Assembly: GCA_009702925.1 (NCBI GenBank)
Contig: WLHC01000002.1
Location: 37,425 to 101,424, forward strand
Length of the DNA stretch: 64,000 nt
Direction of reading: 5' to 3'
DNA from: Actinomycetota bacterium
GTDB taxonomy: Bacteria > Actinomycetota > Actinomycetes > Nanopelagicales > Nanopelagicaceae
The notes under the pieces are model-generated. The model did no database searches and was not told the DNA's origin. It saw nothing but the letters and a program-made list of their open reading frames with translations. This document shows positions 19,170-27,339 of the stretch, piece after piece. The first letter of the stretch is position 1. The number at the start of each line of letters is the position of its first letter. A program made the position numbers and the translations under genes.

Positions 19170-20363
19170 CTACTCCTCTTGTTCATCGCCAGAATCAATT
19201 AACCGAGCAGGGCGTACCGAGCCTGGACCAAAGCGCTCCCGGGCTTTATCTACCGCGCCTTCCGCCTCTCGCCACCCCTTTTCTCTCTCACCAAGCATCA
19301 ATTGCACAGGTGCACCATCGGTTAAGTTCTCCAAACTAACTCCCACTAGCCGAAGACGTGCGCGATCAATTCCAAGGGCTTCATAAAGTGACTTTACAAC
19401 TTCGTATACCTCATGTGTTCCATCAATTGGCAGGGGTAAAGTTTTTGATCGATTAATTGTCGAGAAATCTCCGAAACGAACTTTAATGCTTATTGTCTTT
19501 GCAAATAATCCTTTATCTCGAAGTCTAGAAGTTGCACGTTCGCATAGTTTTAAATAGTCGCGCAAAATCTCTTCGGGATTATCTAAATCTGTCGGGAAAG
19601 TTTCTGCCGCACTAATACTTTTTTCGCCGTCATGTGGTGCTACATCTCGATAATCCCTTCCCCAAGAAAGCTCATGTAACGTTGCTCCAGCGGCTTCACC
19701 GACAGCACGGATAAGAGTTGTTCGGGGCAACTTGGCAATATCTTCAATTATCCGAAGTCCTAAGCGCTCTAGTACTTCAGCAGTTTTTGGACCCACGCCC
19801 CACATCGCAGATATGGGAAGTGGGTGCAGAAAATCTAAAATCTCTTCTGGCGCAATTTCCAACATTCCATTTGGTTTGCAATATGTTGATGCCAACTTAG
19901 CGATGAACTTTGATGGAGCGATTCCGACAGAACACGTTATGCCTTCTTGGCTTTCTACCTTAGCCCGAATTGCAGTTGCAATTTCACGACCAGTTCCTAA
20001 TAACCGCTTAGCCCCTGTAACATCTAAAAATGCTTCATCAACTGAAACTGGTTCAACATTTGGAGTAAAACTGTCAAAAATCTCCATTACATTCGCAGAG
20101 ACTTCTTGATACCTGGCCATATCTACCGGTAAAAAAACTGCATGTGGGGCTAATCGCCGTGCTTGACTTACGGGCATTGCAGAATGGATTCCAAATTTAC
20201 GCGCCTCATAATTTGCCGCCGAGACCACTCCCCGCGTGCCCATTCCAATCACCACTGCTTTGCCTTTTAACTCAGGATTATCGCGCTCTGCAACGGATGC
20301 AAAGAATGCATCCATATCTACATGAAGAATTGTGGCCTGTGTTGGCCCATCAACTGCGCTCAT
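19170..20363 (-). CDS. dinB: Y-family DNA polymerase IV (DinB), catalytically intact
   Basis: A 397-residue translesion polymerase. The catalytic carboxylates are present: VDMDAFFAS (D16) and VSVDEAFLD (D109, E110). Helix-hairpin-helix, thumb and little-finger regions follow, and near the C-terminus VQLMLGE resembles a beta-clamp-binding peptide. The ATG overlaps the dnaE2 stop (ATGA at 20360-20363), which fixes the start and discards a 19-codon upstream extension. Last gene of the LexA-controlled operon. ImuB, the usual DnaE2 partner in mycobacteria, lacks these acidic residues; this protein does not. Confidence 0.93.
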   Translation of the reverse strand: MSAVDGPTQATILHVDMDAFFASVAERDNPELKGKAVVIGMGTRGVVSAANYEARKFGIHSAMPVSQARRLAPHAVFLPVDMARYQEVSANVMEIFDSFTPNVEPVSVDEAFLDVTGAKRLLGTGREIATAIRAKVESQEGITCSVGIAPSKFIAKLASTYCKPNGMLEIAPEEILDFLHPLPISAMWGVGPKTAEVLERLGLRIIEDIAKLPRTTLIRAVGEAAGATLHELSWGRDYRDVAPHDGEKSISAAETFPTDLDNPEEILRDYLKLCERATSRLRDKGLFAKTISIKVRFGDFSTINRSKTLPLPIDGTHEVYEVVKSLYEALGIDRARLRLVGVSLENLTDGAPVQLMLGEREKGWREAEGAVDKARERFGPGSVRPARLIDSGDEQEE

Positions 20364-23300
20364 ATTACGAGCGTACTTTGTTTGGTGCTCCAACTTTCGT
20401 AGGCGGCGCGCAGATCCCACACCCCGGTAGCTCTTATAGATATGCCTCTGGCTCCAGTTCGACGAGTTACTCCCCTTACTAGCAATAAAGATGTTGAGTA
20501 CAAAACATTGGCATACTCTCCCTGAACATCGGTAAAGAAAGTTGAATCACTGCATCCATAACCATCATCTAGGGTTAAAAAAATAACTCTCTTGCCGGAT
20601 CGAACCGGTGGTGTCTGCATTGCCACTTTGATACCTGCCACTAAGACTGATGATTGAGAACGCTGCTTGAGTAGATCGCTAGAACGAACGGCCCCAATTG
20701 AATTAAGAAATGCTCCATAGAACTCAATCAAATGCCGTGACATATCTATCCCAAGGCGATCAACTTCATACTTAACGCTTTCGGCCGAAGACATATCCGG
20801 TAGACCGCTACTAGTAAGTTCAGGGGGCGCGAAGTTTAAATTCATCTGCGCACCTGAAACTGTTGCTGCTGGCGATTTCTGTAGATCTGAAAAATGCAGC
20901 AATAGGTCCCGGCGATTAACATCAGGATGTAGGCGGTCAAAAGCTCCCGTAAGAATCATGCTTTCAATAACTGGCGTGCTGGCACCTGATCGGTGAACGA
21001 AATCAGCTAAATCAATATATGGCCTAGCGGTAATAATCGATGTAACTTCGCTATCGCTAATTCGAGCAATAGTTGAGAGCGCAATACGAATTGCATTTCC
21101 ATGATCTTCCACCCGATAAACCGAATCTGATGCATTTGCATCAAGAGGTGCGATAGTAATTCCCATCTGCCGCGCTTCATCAACAATTAAACGTTTGGGA
21201 TACATTCCTGGATCATGAGTTAACACTCCGGCAAGAAATGCTGCTGGGTAATGCCTTTTAAGCCAGGCTGATTGGTAGGTAGGCAAAGCAAAAGCTGCAG
21301 CATGTGCTTTACAGAAACCAAAGGATGCAAAAGCACGCAGCACATCCCAAATTTTATGAATGATCGCAAGCTCATATCCCTTGGCTGTTGCTGCAGGGAA
21401 AAACCAATCACATACTTCTTGTTGACCATCTCTATCGCCTAGGGATCTACGTTTTTCATCGGCTGTTGCTAAGGATGCTCCAGTCATTGTGGCAATGATC
21501 TGAATAACTTGTTCGTGAAAGACAACAACACCTTCGGTACTAGCCAAAATCTCATACAGATCAGGGTGAATGATCTGTGCAGGCGCCCATCCATGACGAG
21601 CCTTAAGAAATGGTGTGATCATGTCACTTTTAACTGGGCCGGGCCTAAATAAAGAGATATCAATTATTAAATCGGTGAAATTTGATGGTGCGAGTTTTCC
21701 AACTAGTTCGCGCTGGCCAGGACTTTCCACCTGGAAAATCCCTAACGTGCGAGTTGATTGAATAAGTTCATACGTTGCCAGATCATCAAGTGGCACTAAA
21801 TCAATATCAATTTTTTCTTTATGAACCCGTTCTATCTCTTTAACTGAATAAGCAATCGTCGACTGCATTCTGACTCCTAATACATCGAGTTTGAGTAAGC
21901 CAACTGCTTCAACGCCATCTTTATCAAAGGCAACCATGGGATATCCACCAGCGCTAGCCATTAGCGGTGCGCGATCTAAAAAACCACCATCAGATAAAAC
22001 GATCGCACAGGGATGCATCGCCAAATGTCGGGGTAGACCATCAAGGCGTTGTGCTATCTCAATAGTTGCGGCCATAAGAGGTGAAGAGGTGTTGAGTCTT
22101 CGAAGTTCGGGTAGTGAATCGATAGCTTTAGATATGTTGCGCGCCCTGATATGTGGCATAGATTTTGCAAGCATGTCGATCTCCATGCCAGGTAGGCCTA
22201 AAGCTGCACCTGCATCACGAATAGCATGTCGGGCGCGATAGGTATCAACCATTGCAACAACGGCGCATCGAGATTGATTATTTGCCACATCCCAGTTGTT
22301 ATCCCCATAGCGTTTAAAAATCATGTCATAAATCTCAAGACGTCTGTCGGACTCAACATCGATATCAATATCTGGCAAGGCTTTGCGCAGTGGTGAGCAA
22401 AAACGCTCCATGAGTAAGCCATGCTGCATGGGATCCACATTTGATATCCCAAGTAGATGACAGATCAATGAGCCTGCACCACTGCCTCGAGCAGCAACTC
22501 GAATACCTGCATCGTTGGCCATTGCTGCAATATCTGCAACAGTTAAAAAATATGATTCGTAGCCAAGGGTTGCAACTACTGCTAACTCATCATCTAAACG
22601 GGCCCGTGCTTTTTTAATCGCATCGTTTTTGCTGTATCTACGATTGATTCCAGCTTCGCTACGAGTACGCAGTAGGGCGCGCATCTCTTGTGCATTTGCA
22701 GCGCCCACCACATGAGGCTCAGGTAAATGTGCTCCCCCTAAACCAATATCTCTGTGAGGTGATAAAAGGGAACGTTCGGCCCATTGACGAGTTGTTTTAA
22801 GTAACGCACGCGGAGTTGATTCACCCGCAGCACGTGCAATTTCGCTAGCTAGATAGATCATTTCATCACTAGATTTTAAAAATCCTTCAGCATTGCGACG
22901 TTCAAGATGGCGCTCATGTAACGGCACTAATTGGCGGGTGCAATCCAAAACATCAGCTACAGGACCATCTCTTCTATCTAACATCCGTACTGCATTAGTG
23001 AAAACTGCATCAATATCATTATCGCGAGCAAAAACAAGGGATCTAGCAGCGTGCTCGGTAGAGCGTGGGCCTTTACCAGCGATTAAATGTGAAACACATT
23101 CGACTGCATTATTGGCAAATAAATCTCGAGTTTGATTAAAAATAGAGAGAGCTTGATCAAAGCGATGTGCCTGTATTGCATTGCTCATTGGGGATTCAGG
23201 TCCATGTAGTGCATAAATATCAGTACTGTAATTACTAAAGCGTTGTAAAAAATCTAAAGTCAGAACTGGCTTACGAGTATCACTTGTCATCGCTAGAGAT

Positions 23301-23587
23301 GTCATCAATCTGCACAGCGAGCGCCATCCGCCATCGCCGTGGGCAAGTAATGTAACCCGCCCCTTAACCCCACCTAACTCGATTGCGCAGTTGACTCCAA
23401 TGATCGGTGCAACGCCATACTCAACACAACTTTGAGCAAATTCAATGGCACCTGCTAAACCATCGCGGTCAGTTAACGCCAGCGCAGGCATTTCAAACTG
23501 TGCGGCTCTTTCTACTAAATCACTGGGTCGAGTTGTTCCGTACTTTAATGAGTAGGCACTAGCAACATTAAGGTGAATAAAACTCAT
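20360..23587 (-). CDS. dnaE2: Error-prone DNA polymerase III alpha subunit (DnaE2/ImuC)
   Basis: A 1075-residue C-family polymerase: N-terminal PHP domain (HLNVASAYSLKYG, then LTDRDGLAGAIEFA), the palm catalytic PDIDIDVESDRR near residue 402, LKLDVLGVRM for the third carboxylate, and a C-terminal OB-type region. The length and absence of a replicative C-terminal extension fit DnaE2 rather than DnaE1. It lies between DUF6504 and dinB with ATGA overlaps on both sides, forming one SOS transcription unit for mutagenic bypass synthesis. No imuA-like gene is adjacent. Confidence 0.92.
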   Translation of the reverse strand: MSFIHLNVASAYSLKYGTTRPSDLVERAAQFEMPALALTDRDGLAGAIEFAQSCVEYGVAPIIGVNCAIELGGVKGRVTLLAHGDGGWRSLCRLMTSLAMTSDTRKPVLTLDFLQRFSNYSTDIYALHGPESPMSNAIQAHRFDQALSIFNQTRDLFANNAVECVSHLIAGKGPRSTEHAARSLVFARDNDIDAVFTNAVRMLDRRDGPVADVLDCTRQLVPLHERHLERRNAEGFLKSSDEMIYLASEIARAAGESTPRALLKTTRQWAERSLLSPHRDIGLGGAHLPEPHVVGAANAQEMRALLRTRSEAGINRRYSKNDAIKKARARLDDELAVVATLGYESYFLTVADIAAMANDAGIRVAARGSGAGSLICHLLGISNVDPMQHGLLMERFCSPLRKALPDIDIDVESDRRLEIYDMIFKRYGDNNWDVANNQSRCAVVAMVDTYRARHAIRDAGAALGLPGMEIDMLAKSMPHIRARNISKAIDSLPELRRLNTSSPLMAATIEIAQRLDGLPRHLAMHPCAIVLSDGGFLDRAPLMASAGGYPMVAFDKDGVEAVGLLKLDVLGVRMQSTIAYSVKEIERVHKEKIDIDLVPLDDLATYELIQSTRTLGIFQVESPGQRELVGKLAPSNFTDLIIDISLFRPGPVKSDMITPFLKARHGWAPAQIIHPDLYEILASTEGVVVFHEQVIQIIATMTGASLATADEKRRSLGDRDGQQEVCDWFFPAATAKGYELAIIHKIWDVLRAFASFGFCKAHAAAFALPTYQSAWLKRHYPAAFLAGVLTHDPGMYPKRLIVDEARQMGITIAPLDANASDSVYRVEDHGNAIRIALSTIARISDSEVTSIITARPYIDLADFVHRSGASTPVIESMILTGAFDRLHPDVNRRDLLLHFSDLQKSPAATVSGAQMNLNFAPPELTSSGLPDMSSAESVKYEVDRLGIDMSRHLIEFYGAFLNSIGAVRSSDLLKQRSQSSVLVAGIKVAMQTPPVRSGKRVIFLTLDDGYGCSDSTFFTDVQGEYANVLYSTSLLLVRGVTRRTGARGISIRATGVWDLRAAYESWSTKQSTLVI

Positions 23588-23865
23588 ACGCTACGGATAA
23601 TCCACTGACCCGTTAATTCATCACGTTCGAGTTCAAAGGTTGTTAGTGAACCAATAGGTGCAGCCTCTACTCGCCACAGTGCACGGGCTTGATCATCAGG
23701 GCGGTATTTGCCATCACTAATACGATTCCACCATCCGCCGGCTTCACACCATCTAGAGAGCACTGCATGTATACGAAAGCGCCTACCCCTAAAGGTAAAT
23801 TCAATGGGAGTTCTTGCCCCATCTATAGTTACATCGGCCGAGGGGTTGATCTGTGGAGCTGACAT
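23584..23865 (-). CDS. DUF6504 family protein
   Basis: A 93-residue protein with the pattern IEFTFRGRRFRIHAVLSRW, GGWWNR, ALWRVEA and a C-terminal LERDELTGQW, matching DUF6504, which commonly sits beside dnaE2 in actinobacteria. No catalytic motif is visible; it is small, basic and tryptophan-rich. It is the first gene after the LexA box and overlaps dnaE2 by 4 nt, so it is probably an accessory or regulatory component of the DnaE2 system. Its function is unknown. Confidence 0.8.
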   Translation of the reverse strand: MSAPQINPSADVTIDGARTPIEFTFRGRRFRIHAVLSRWCEAGGWWNRISDGKYRPDDQARALWRVEAAPIGSLTTFELERDELTGQWIIRSV

Positions 23866-23918
23866 TTTCTACGGGCACCTTTCGCAGCTGTGGGTAATCG
23901 GATGAGTATTAGAGAAAA

Positions 23919-23936
23919 TTCGAACAGATGTTCGAA
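23919..23936. promoter_or_regulatory. LexA (SOS) box upstream of DUF6504-dnaE2-dinB
   Basis: A perfect palindrome TTCGAAC-AGAT-GTTCGAA, identical in form to the actinobacterial LexA operator. On the minus strand it overlaps the expected -35 region, 7 nt before TAATAC (a -10 candidate). The first gene starts about 54 bp downstream. It predicts DNA-damage induction of the whole polymerase operon. Confidence 0.9.
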
Positions 23937-23994
23937 AAATAGTCCTTTCCACTGACAAATAGCAAGCCCTAGGGGTGTCAGATGCAATAAATAG

Positions 23995-24024
23995 TTGAAA
24001 CTTCAATTACTATTACCGTAATTA
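23995..24024 (+). promoter_or_regulatory. doxX promoter with two overlapping palindromes
   Basis: TTGAAA (23995-24000) and TAATTA (24019-24024) with an 18-bp spacer form a candidate promoter. The -35 is embedded in the palindrome TTGAAACTTCAA (23995-24006). The spacer and -10 lie in a second inverted repeat, AATTAC-N7-GTAATT (24005-24023). Such arms are typical of MarR- or TetR-like operators; the cognate regulator is not in the window. Confidence 0.5.
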
Positions 24025-24042
24025 ATCTACTTAAGGAGTTTC

Positions 24043-24456
24043 ATGGACATCGTTCTCGTAATCGCCCGCGTGCTTTTCGCGCTGATCTTTATCAGCTCAG
24101 GGGTATCGCACCTGACCAAACTGGAAGCTATGACTGGATATGCCAAGTACAAAAAAGTTCCAGCAGCAAAATTCAGCGTGGTTCTATCGGGTCTGATGAT
24201 CCTTGTCGGTGGTCTCTACATCGCATTTGGTGTTTATGCCGACCTCGGTGGACTTCTGATCGCTCTATTTCTTATTCCAACAGCTTTCTTGATGCACGCA
24301 TTCTGGAAAGAAACTGACCCAACAGCAAAGCAAAATGAATCAATAGGTTTCTTTAAAGATCTTTCATTAGCAGGTGCTGCACTGATTATCTTTGCTCTTG
24401 TTTCTACAGGAACAGATTTCGGTCCATCAATTACAGGTGCATTCTTTAACCTTTAA
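24043..24456 (+). CDS. DoxX family membrane protein
   Basis: A 137-residue protein with four predicted transmembrane helices; the N-terminal VLVIARVLFALIFISSGVSHL and YAKYKKVPAAK are typical of the DoxX/YphA family. Members are linked to redox or thiol stress in actinobacteria, but the biochemical role is not settled. It has an AAGGAG ribosome-binding site 7 nt upstream, an operator-bearing promoter and its own terminator, so it is monocistronic and probably inducible. Confidence 0.88.
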   Translation: MDIVLVIARVLFALIFISSGVSHLTKLEAMTGYAKYKKVPAAKFSVVLSGLMILVGGLYIAFGVYADLGGLLIALFLIPTAFLMHAFWKETDPTAKQNESIGFFKDLSLAGAALIIFALVSTGTDFGPSITGAFFNL

Positions 24457-24474
24457 TTACTAGAAATTCACTTC

Positions 24475-24509
24475 AAAAGGCCCGTCGGTTAATTACTGAC
24501 GGGCCTTTT
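24475..24509 (+). terminator. Rho-independent terminator after doxX
   Basis: A 12-bp perfect stem AAAAGGCCCGTC / GACGGGCCTTTT around an 11-nt loop; the 3' arm ends in TTTT. Symmetric A and T tracts could make it work in both directions. Confidence 0.9.
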
Positions 24510-24526
24510 GCATCCATTATTGCTCT

Positions 24527-25276
24527 ATGGAGATTCTCGCGGGCCTAGTAGCTGGATGTTTTATAGGTGCCATTCTTGGATTTGTAGGCGCCGGTGGTGC
24601 GATGCTCACTGTTCCTATACTTATATATCTCTTCGATTTCACACCACAATCTGCAACTACTGCAGCATTAGCAGTGGTCTTGCTTGCCGCTAGCTCAGGG
24701 CTTATCCCAAAGCTCAAAAAAAATGATGTTCTCATAAAGGAGGCTCTGGTTATTTGGGGCCTAGGTCTTGTAACAAATATTGCCAGCTCTGTTATTGCCT
24801 ACAAACTCTCCGACAACTTCATTACAACTGGTTTTTCAATTGTTATGTTGTTGGCTGGAACATCGATGTTGATAAAACCAGTATCTGGAGCAGAGAAGAA
24901 AGTTCCAATATTCTGGCTCATTTTGATCTCACTAATTATTGGCTGCATAACAGGCTTTTTTGGAATAGGTGGAGGCTTTCTGGCTATTCCTATATTAGTT
25001 CTGTTTTTCAAAAACACTCCTGCTAAAGCTGCAGGTACGTCCCTGGCAATTATCTCCCTTAACTCGTTGACCGCATTTTTTGGTCATTACCAAGGATGGG
25101 GTTCTGTTAATTGGACTGTTCCCATCTCCATGGCCATTGCCGCAGTTGTAGTCGCCCGTTTAGCTTCAATTAAGAGTGGGAAAATTAAGCCTGAAGTACT
25201 GCGCTTTTCCTTTGCAGCCCTGCTCTTTTCAATTTCAATTTTTACTCTCATCGAAACCTGGATCATTGCTCCTTAA
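24527..25276 (+). CDS. TauE/SafE family permease (sulfite/organosulfonate exporter type)
   Basis: A 249-residue integral membrane protein with about eight helices in two repeats: GCFIGAILGFVGAGGAMLTVP in the first and GCITGFFGIGGGFLAIPIL in the second, the signature of the TauE/SafE (DUF81) family. Substrates are usually sulfur-containing anions; here the substrate cannot be assigned. The start at 24527 has no Shine-Dalgarno, but CATTAT lies 6 nt upstream, suggesting a leaderless message beginning just after the doxX terminator. Confidence 0.88.
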   Translation: MEILAGLVAGCFIGAILGFVGAGGAMLTVPILIYLFDFTPQSATTAALAVVLLAASSGLIPKLKKNDVLIKEALVIWGLGLVTNIASSVIAYKLSDNFITTGFSIVMLLAGTSMLIKPVSGAEKKVPIFWLILISLIIGCITGFFGIGGGFLAIPILVLFFKNTPAKAAGTSLAIISLNSLTAFFGHYQGWGSVNWTVPISMAIAAVVVARLASIKSGKIKPEVLRFSFAALLFSISIFTLIETWIIAP

Positions 25277-25316
25277 CTGTTGGGAATGTCCAAAGATAAG
25301 TTGTTAAAGTTAAGGC

Positions 25317-25802
25317 ATGGAAGGCGTGATCGAAAAAGCTGCAGTCAAACGCGTCATTGCTGCCTTAAGAGACAATGGAGTTAATGGACAGGTTCACATT
25401 CTCTCTGAAAGCGCACGTACTGCCCAAGAGGCTGCCGATGCTTTAGGGATTGAAGTTGGTCAGATCGCTTCATCGCTTATTTTCCAGTTTGTAGATAGTT
25501 CACCGTTACTGATAATTACAAGTGGACGTCACCGAGTTGACACAGATTTAGTTGCAAAGAGCCTAGGTGTTGAAAAACTAAACCGCGTTGATGCAGATTA
25601 CGTAAAGGAAAAGTCAGGTTTTTCTATAGGTGGAGTTGCCCCACTTGGTTGGATTTCCCCAGCAACAATTCTAATCGATGAAGCCTTAAACGATTATGAA
25701 ATTGTGTGGGCTGCAGCTGGACATCCTCATGCTGTTTATCCAACGTCTTTTACTGAGTTGGTTTCCTGCACGGGGGCAAAACCCATGATTGTCGGCCCTT
25801 GA
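25317..25802 (+). CDS. YbaK/ProX-type aminoacyl-tRNA deacylase
   Basis: A 161-residue protein of the YbaK/EbsC family, trans-editing factors that hydrolyse mischarged tRNA (for example Cys-tRNA-Pro). SARTAQEAADALGIEVGQIASSLIF, the basic lysine-bearing core and the GGVAPLGW loop are characteristic. TAAAGT sits exactly 6 nt before the ATG, so translation is probably leaderless. Its stop overlaps the crtA start by one base (TGATG), placing it at the head of a carotenoid transcription unit. Confidence 0.88.
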   Translation: MEGVIEKAAVKRVIAALRDNGVNGQVHILSESARTAQEAADALGIEVGQIASSLIFQFVDSSPLLIITSGRHRVDTDLVAKSLGVEKLNRVDADYVKEKSGFSIGGVAPLGWISPATILIDEALNDYEIVWAAAGHPHAVYPTSFTELVSCTGAKPMIVGP

Positions 25803-26482
25803 TGGTCATCGCTTATTTTTGGAGGATTAAACCCTCAAGAATTCCTTTCGCACTTGCCTCCATGGCTTTAAATCGCCTATTTCTTTTTTGGGATAGAAAT
25901 GTTGGATTCCATAAATCTCTTGGAGTAGGCAAGGGTGAAACCTTTACCCCGCGCGATGCTGATCCATTGAGTTGGGGATTAATTGCAGTTGTTGAAGATA
26001 TTGAAGCGTTCGATCGCTCTCCTGTGATTTCACTGTGGCGCAAAAACAGTGTCAATGAGTTTCGCGCAGTGCTTTCTCCAATTTCTTCACATGGCAAATG
26101 GGCCAGAAAAGATCCATTTAGCGGTGAGTTAAACGATGTGGATACAAGGGAGTCGATAAAGGCATGGAGCGGGCAAGTTGTTGCAATCACACGTGCTCGG
26201 ATTAAATGGCATCAGAATTTTCGATTTTGGCGATCAGTGCCACCAGTAACAATTTCTTTGAAATCTGCAGAAGGGTTAGTCGGCGCGATCGGTATTGGAG
26301 AGGCCCCAATTGGATTGCAAGGGACTTTTTCACTGTGGGAATCAGCTGCAGCCGTTAGAGATTTTGCATACCGTGGACAAGCCCATCAAAAGGCAATCGC
26401 AGATACTGCACGCTATAACTGGTATTCAGAAGAGCTTTTTGCCAGATTTGCAGTACTAGAACAGCGGGGTTTGATTAAGTAG
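25802..26482 (+). CDS. crtA: CrtA-like (spheroidene monooxygenase family) carotenoid oxygenase
   Basis: A 226-residue protein with the CrtA pattern: GFHKSLGVGKGETFTP near residue 37, FRAVLSPISSHGKWARKDPF, AITRARIK, RFWRSVPPV, IGIGEAPIGLQGTFSLWES and the C-terminal WYSEELFARFAVLE. CrtA introduces a keto (or hydroxy) group at C-2 of acyclic carotenoid ends. It precedes cruF, a glycosyltransferase and a CrtD-like desaturase. Exact substrate and product are inference. A TTG one codon earlier is a less likely start. Confidence 0.8.
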   Translation: MVIAYFWRIKPSRIPFALASMALNRLFLFWDRNVGFHKSLGVGKGETFTPRDADPLSWGLIAVVEDIEAFDRSPVISLWRKNSVNEFRAVLSPISSHGKWARKDPFSGELNDVDTRESIKAWSGQVVAITRARIKWHQNFRFWRSVPPVTISLKSAEGLVGAIGIGEAPIGLQGTFSLWESAAAVRDFAYRGQAHQKAIADTARYNWYSEELFARFAVLEQRGLIK

Positions 26483-26511
26483 GTCGAGATTTATAGGGCA
26501 GAATTATCCCT

Positions 26512-27315
26512 ATGTCTATGCGCCAATTCACTCCAAGAAAATTTGTGCGTCGCAGTACCTCTCCTTTCTTAACGCTTTTAATCTTTATATTTCTTGGACT
26601 TACAATTGCCATGCAAATTGCATATCCGCTTGTCGATGGATTCGCTTTAGATTTCATAACAATTACATCTGTCTACACAGCGGCAACTGCAATGTTTTTA
26701 CATGGTTTTGCAGTCTATGGAGCGAGATACGGATTTACTATCCTTGTTATTGCGCTCTTGTTTGGATTTTGGATAGAACAACTTGGTGTAACAACAGGGT
26801 GGCCCTTTGGAGACTACCTATATTCAGATACTTTGGGACCTAAAGTCCTTGATGTTCCTTTGGTGGTTCCATTTGCGTGGTTGATGATTGCTCACCCATG
26901 TCTAATAGCTGCCCGACGTATCGCAAAATCTTGGGTATTTTTATATGGAGCAGCTCTCATGTGTGCATGGGATTTGTTCTTAGATCCACTAATGGTCAGC
27001 GCCGGTCGATGGACATGGCAGGTAACTGGGGCACATGTTCCATTCCAACCCGAGATTCCACTTTCAAATACATTTGGATGGTTGCTCTCTGGCATGGCGT
27101 TGATGTCCATACTTCACTTCTTCACACCACGTGATCGTCGCAAAAATAGTGGCTCACTAATTCCAGCTGACATAATTTTATTTTGGACTCTTTTCTCCGG
27201 AGTTGTGGGAAATCTCTTTTTCTTTGGCCGCCCCGGAATAGCAATGTTCTCTGGTTTGATTTTAGGAATACTTCTTATTCCATATTTTTTCAATCGATGG
27301 ATCGGACGGCCATAA
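26512..27315 (+). CDS. cruF: CruF-like carotenoid 1',2'-hydratase (DUF422)
   Basis: A 267-residue membrane protein with about seven helices. FGFWIEQLGVTTGWPFGDYLYS, VLDVPLVVPFAWLMIA and LFLDPLMVSAGRWTW are core DUF422 segments, with conserved acidic residues in helices. CruF adds water across the terminal psi-end double bond, giving a 1'-hydroxy group. It lies 29 nt after crtA and is followed by a glycosyltransferase, as cruF and cruG act together in myxoxanthophyll-type pathways. Confidence 0.88.
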   Translation: MSMRQFTPRKFVRRSTSPFLTLLIFIFLGLTIAMQIAYPLVDGFALDFITITSVYTAATAMFLHGFAVYGARYGFTILVIALLFGFWIEQLGVTTGWPFGDYLYSDTLGPKVLDVPLVVPFAWLMIAHPCLIAARRIAKSWVFLYGAALMCAWDLFLDPLMVSAGRWTWQVTGAHVPFQPEIPLSNTFGWLLSGMALMSILHFFTPRDRRKNSGSLIPADIILFWTLFSGVVGNLFFFGRPGIAMFSGLILGILLIPYFFNRWIGRP

Positions 27316-27339
27316 ATCTTTAACTCACTGCTCTACATT

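Noticed and set aside
19170..20363. Annotation of the Y-family protein as ImuB
   Set aside because: The catalytic acidic residues D16, D109 and E110 are all present, whereas ImuB lacks them, and no imuA is adjacent.
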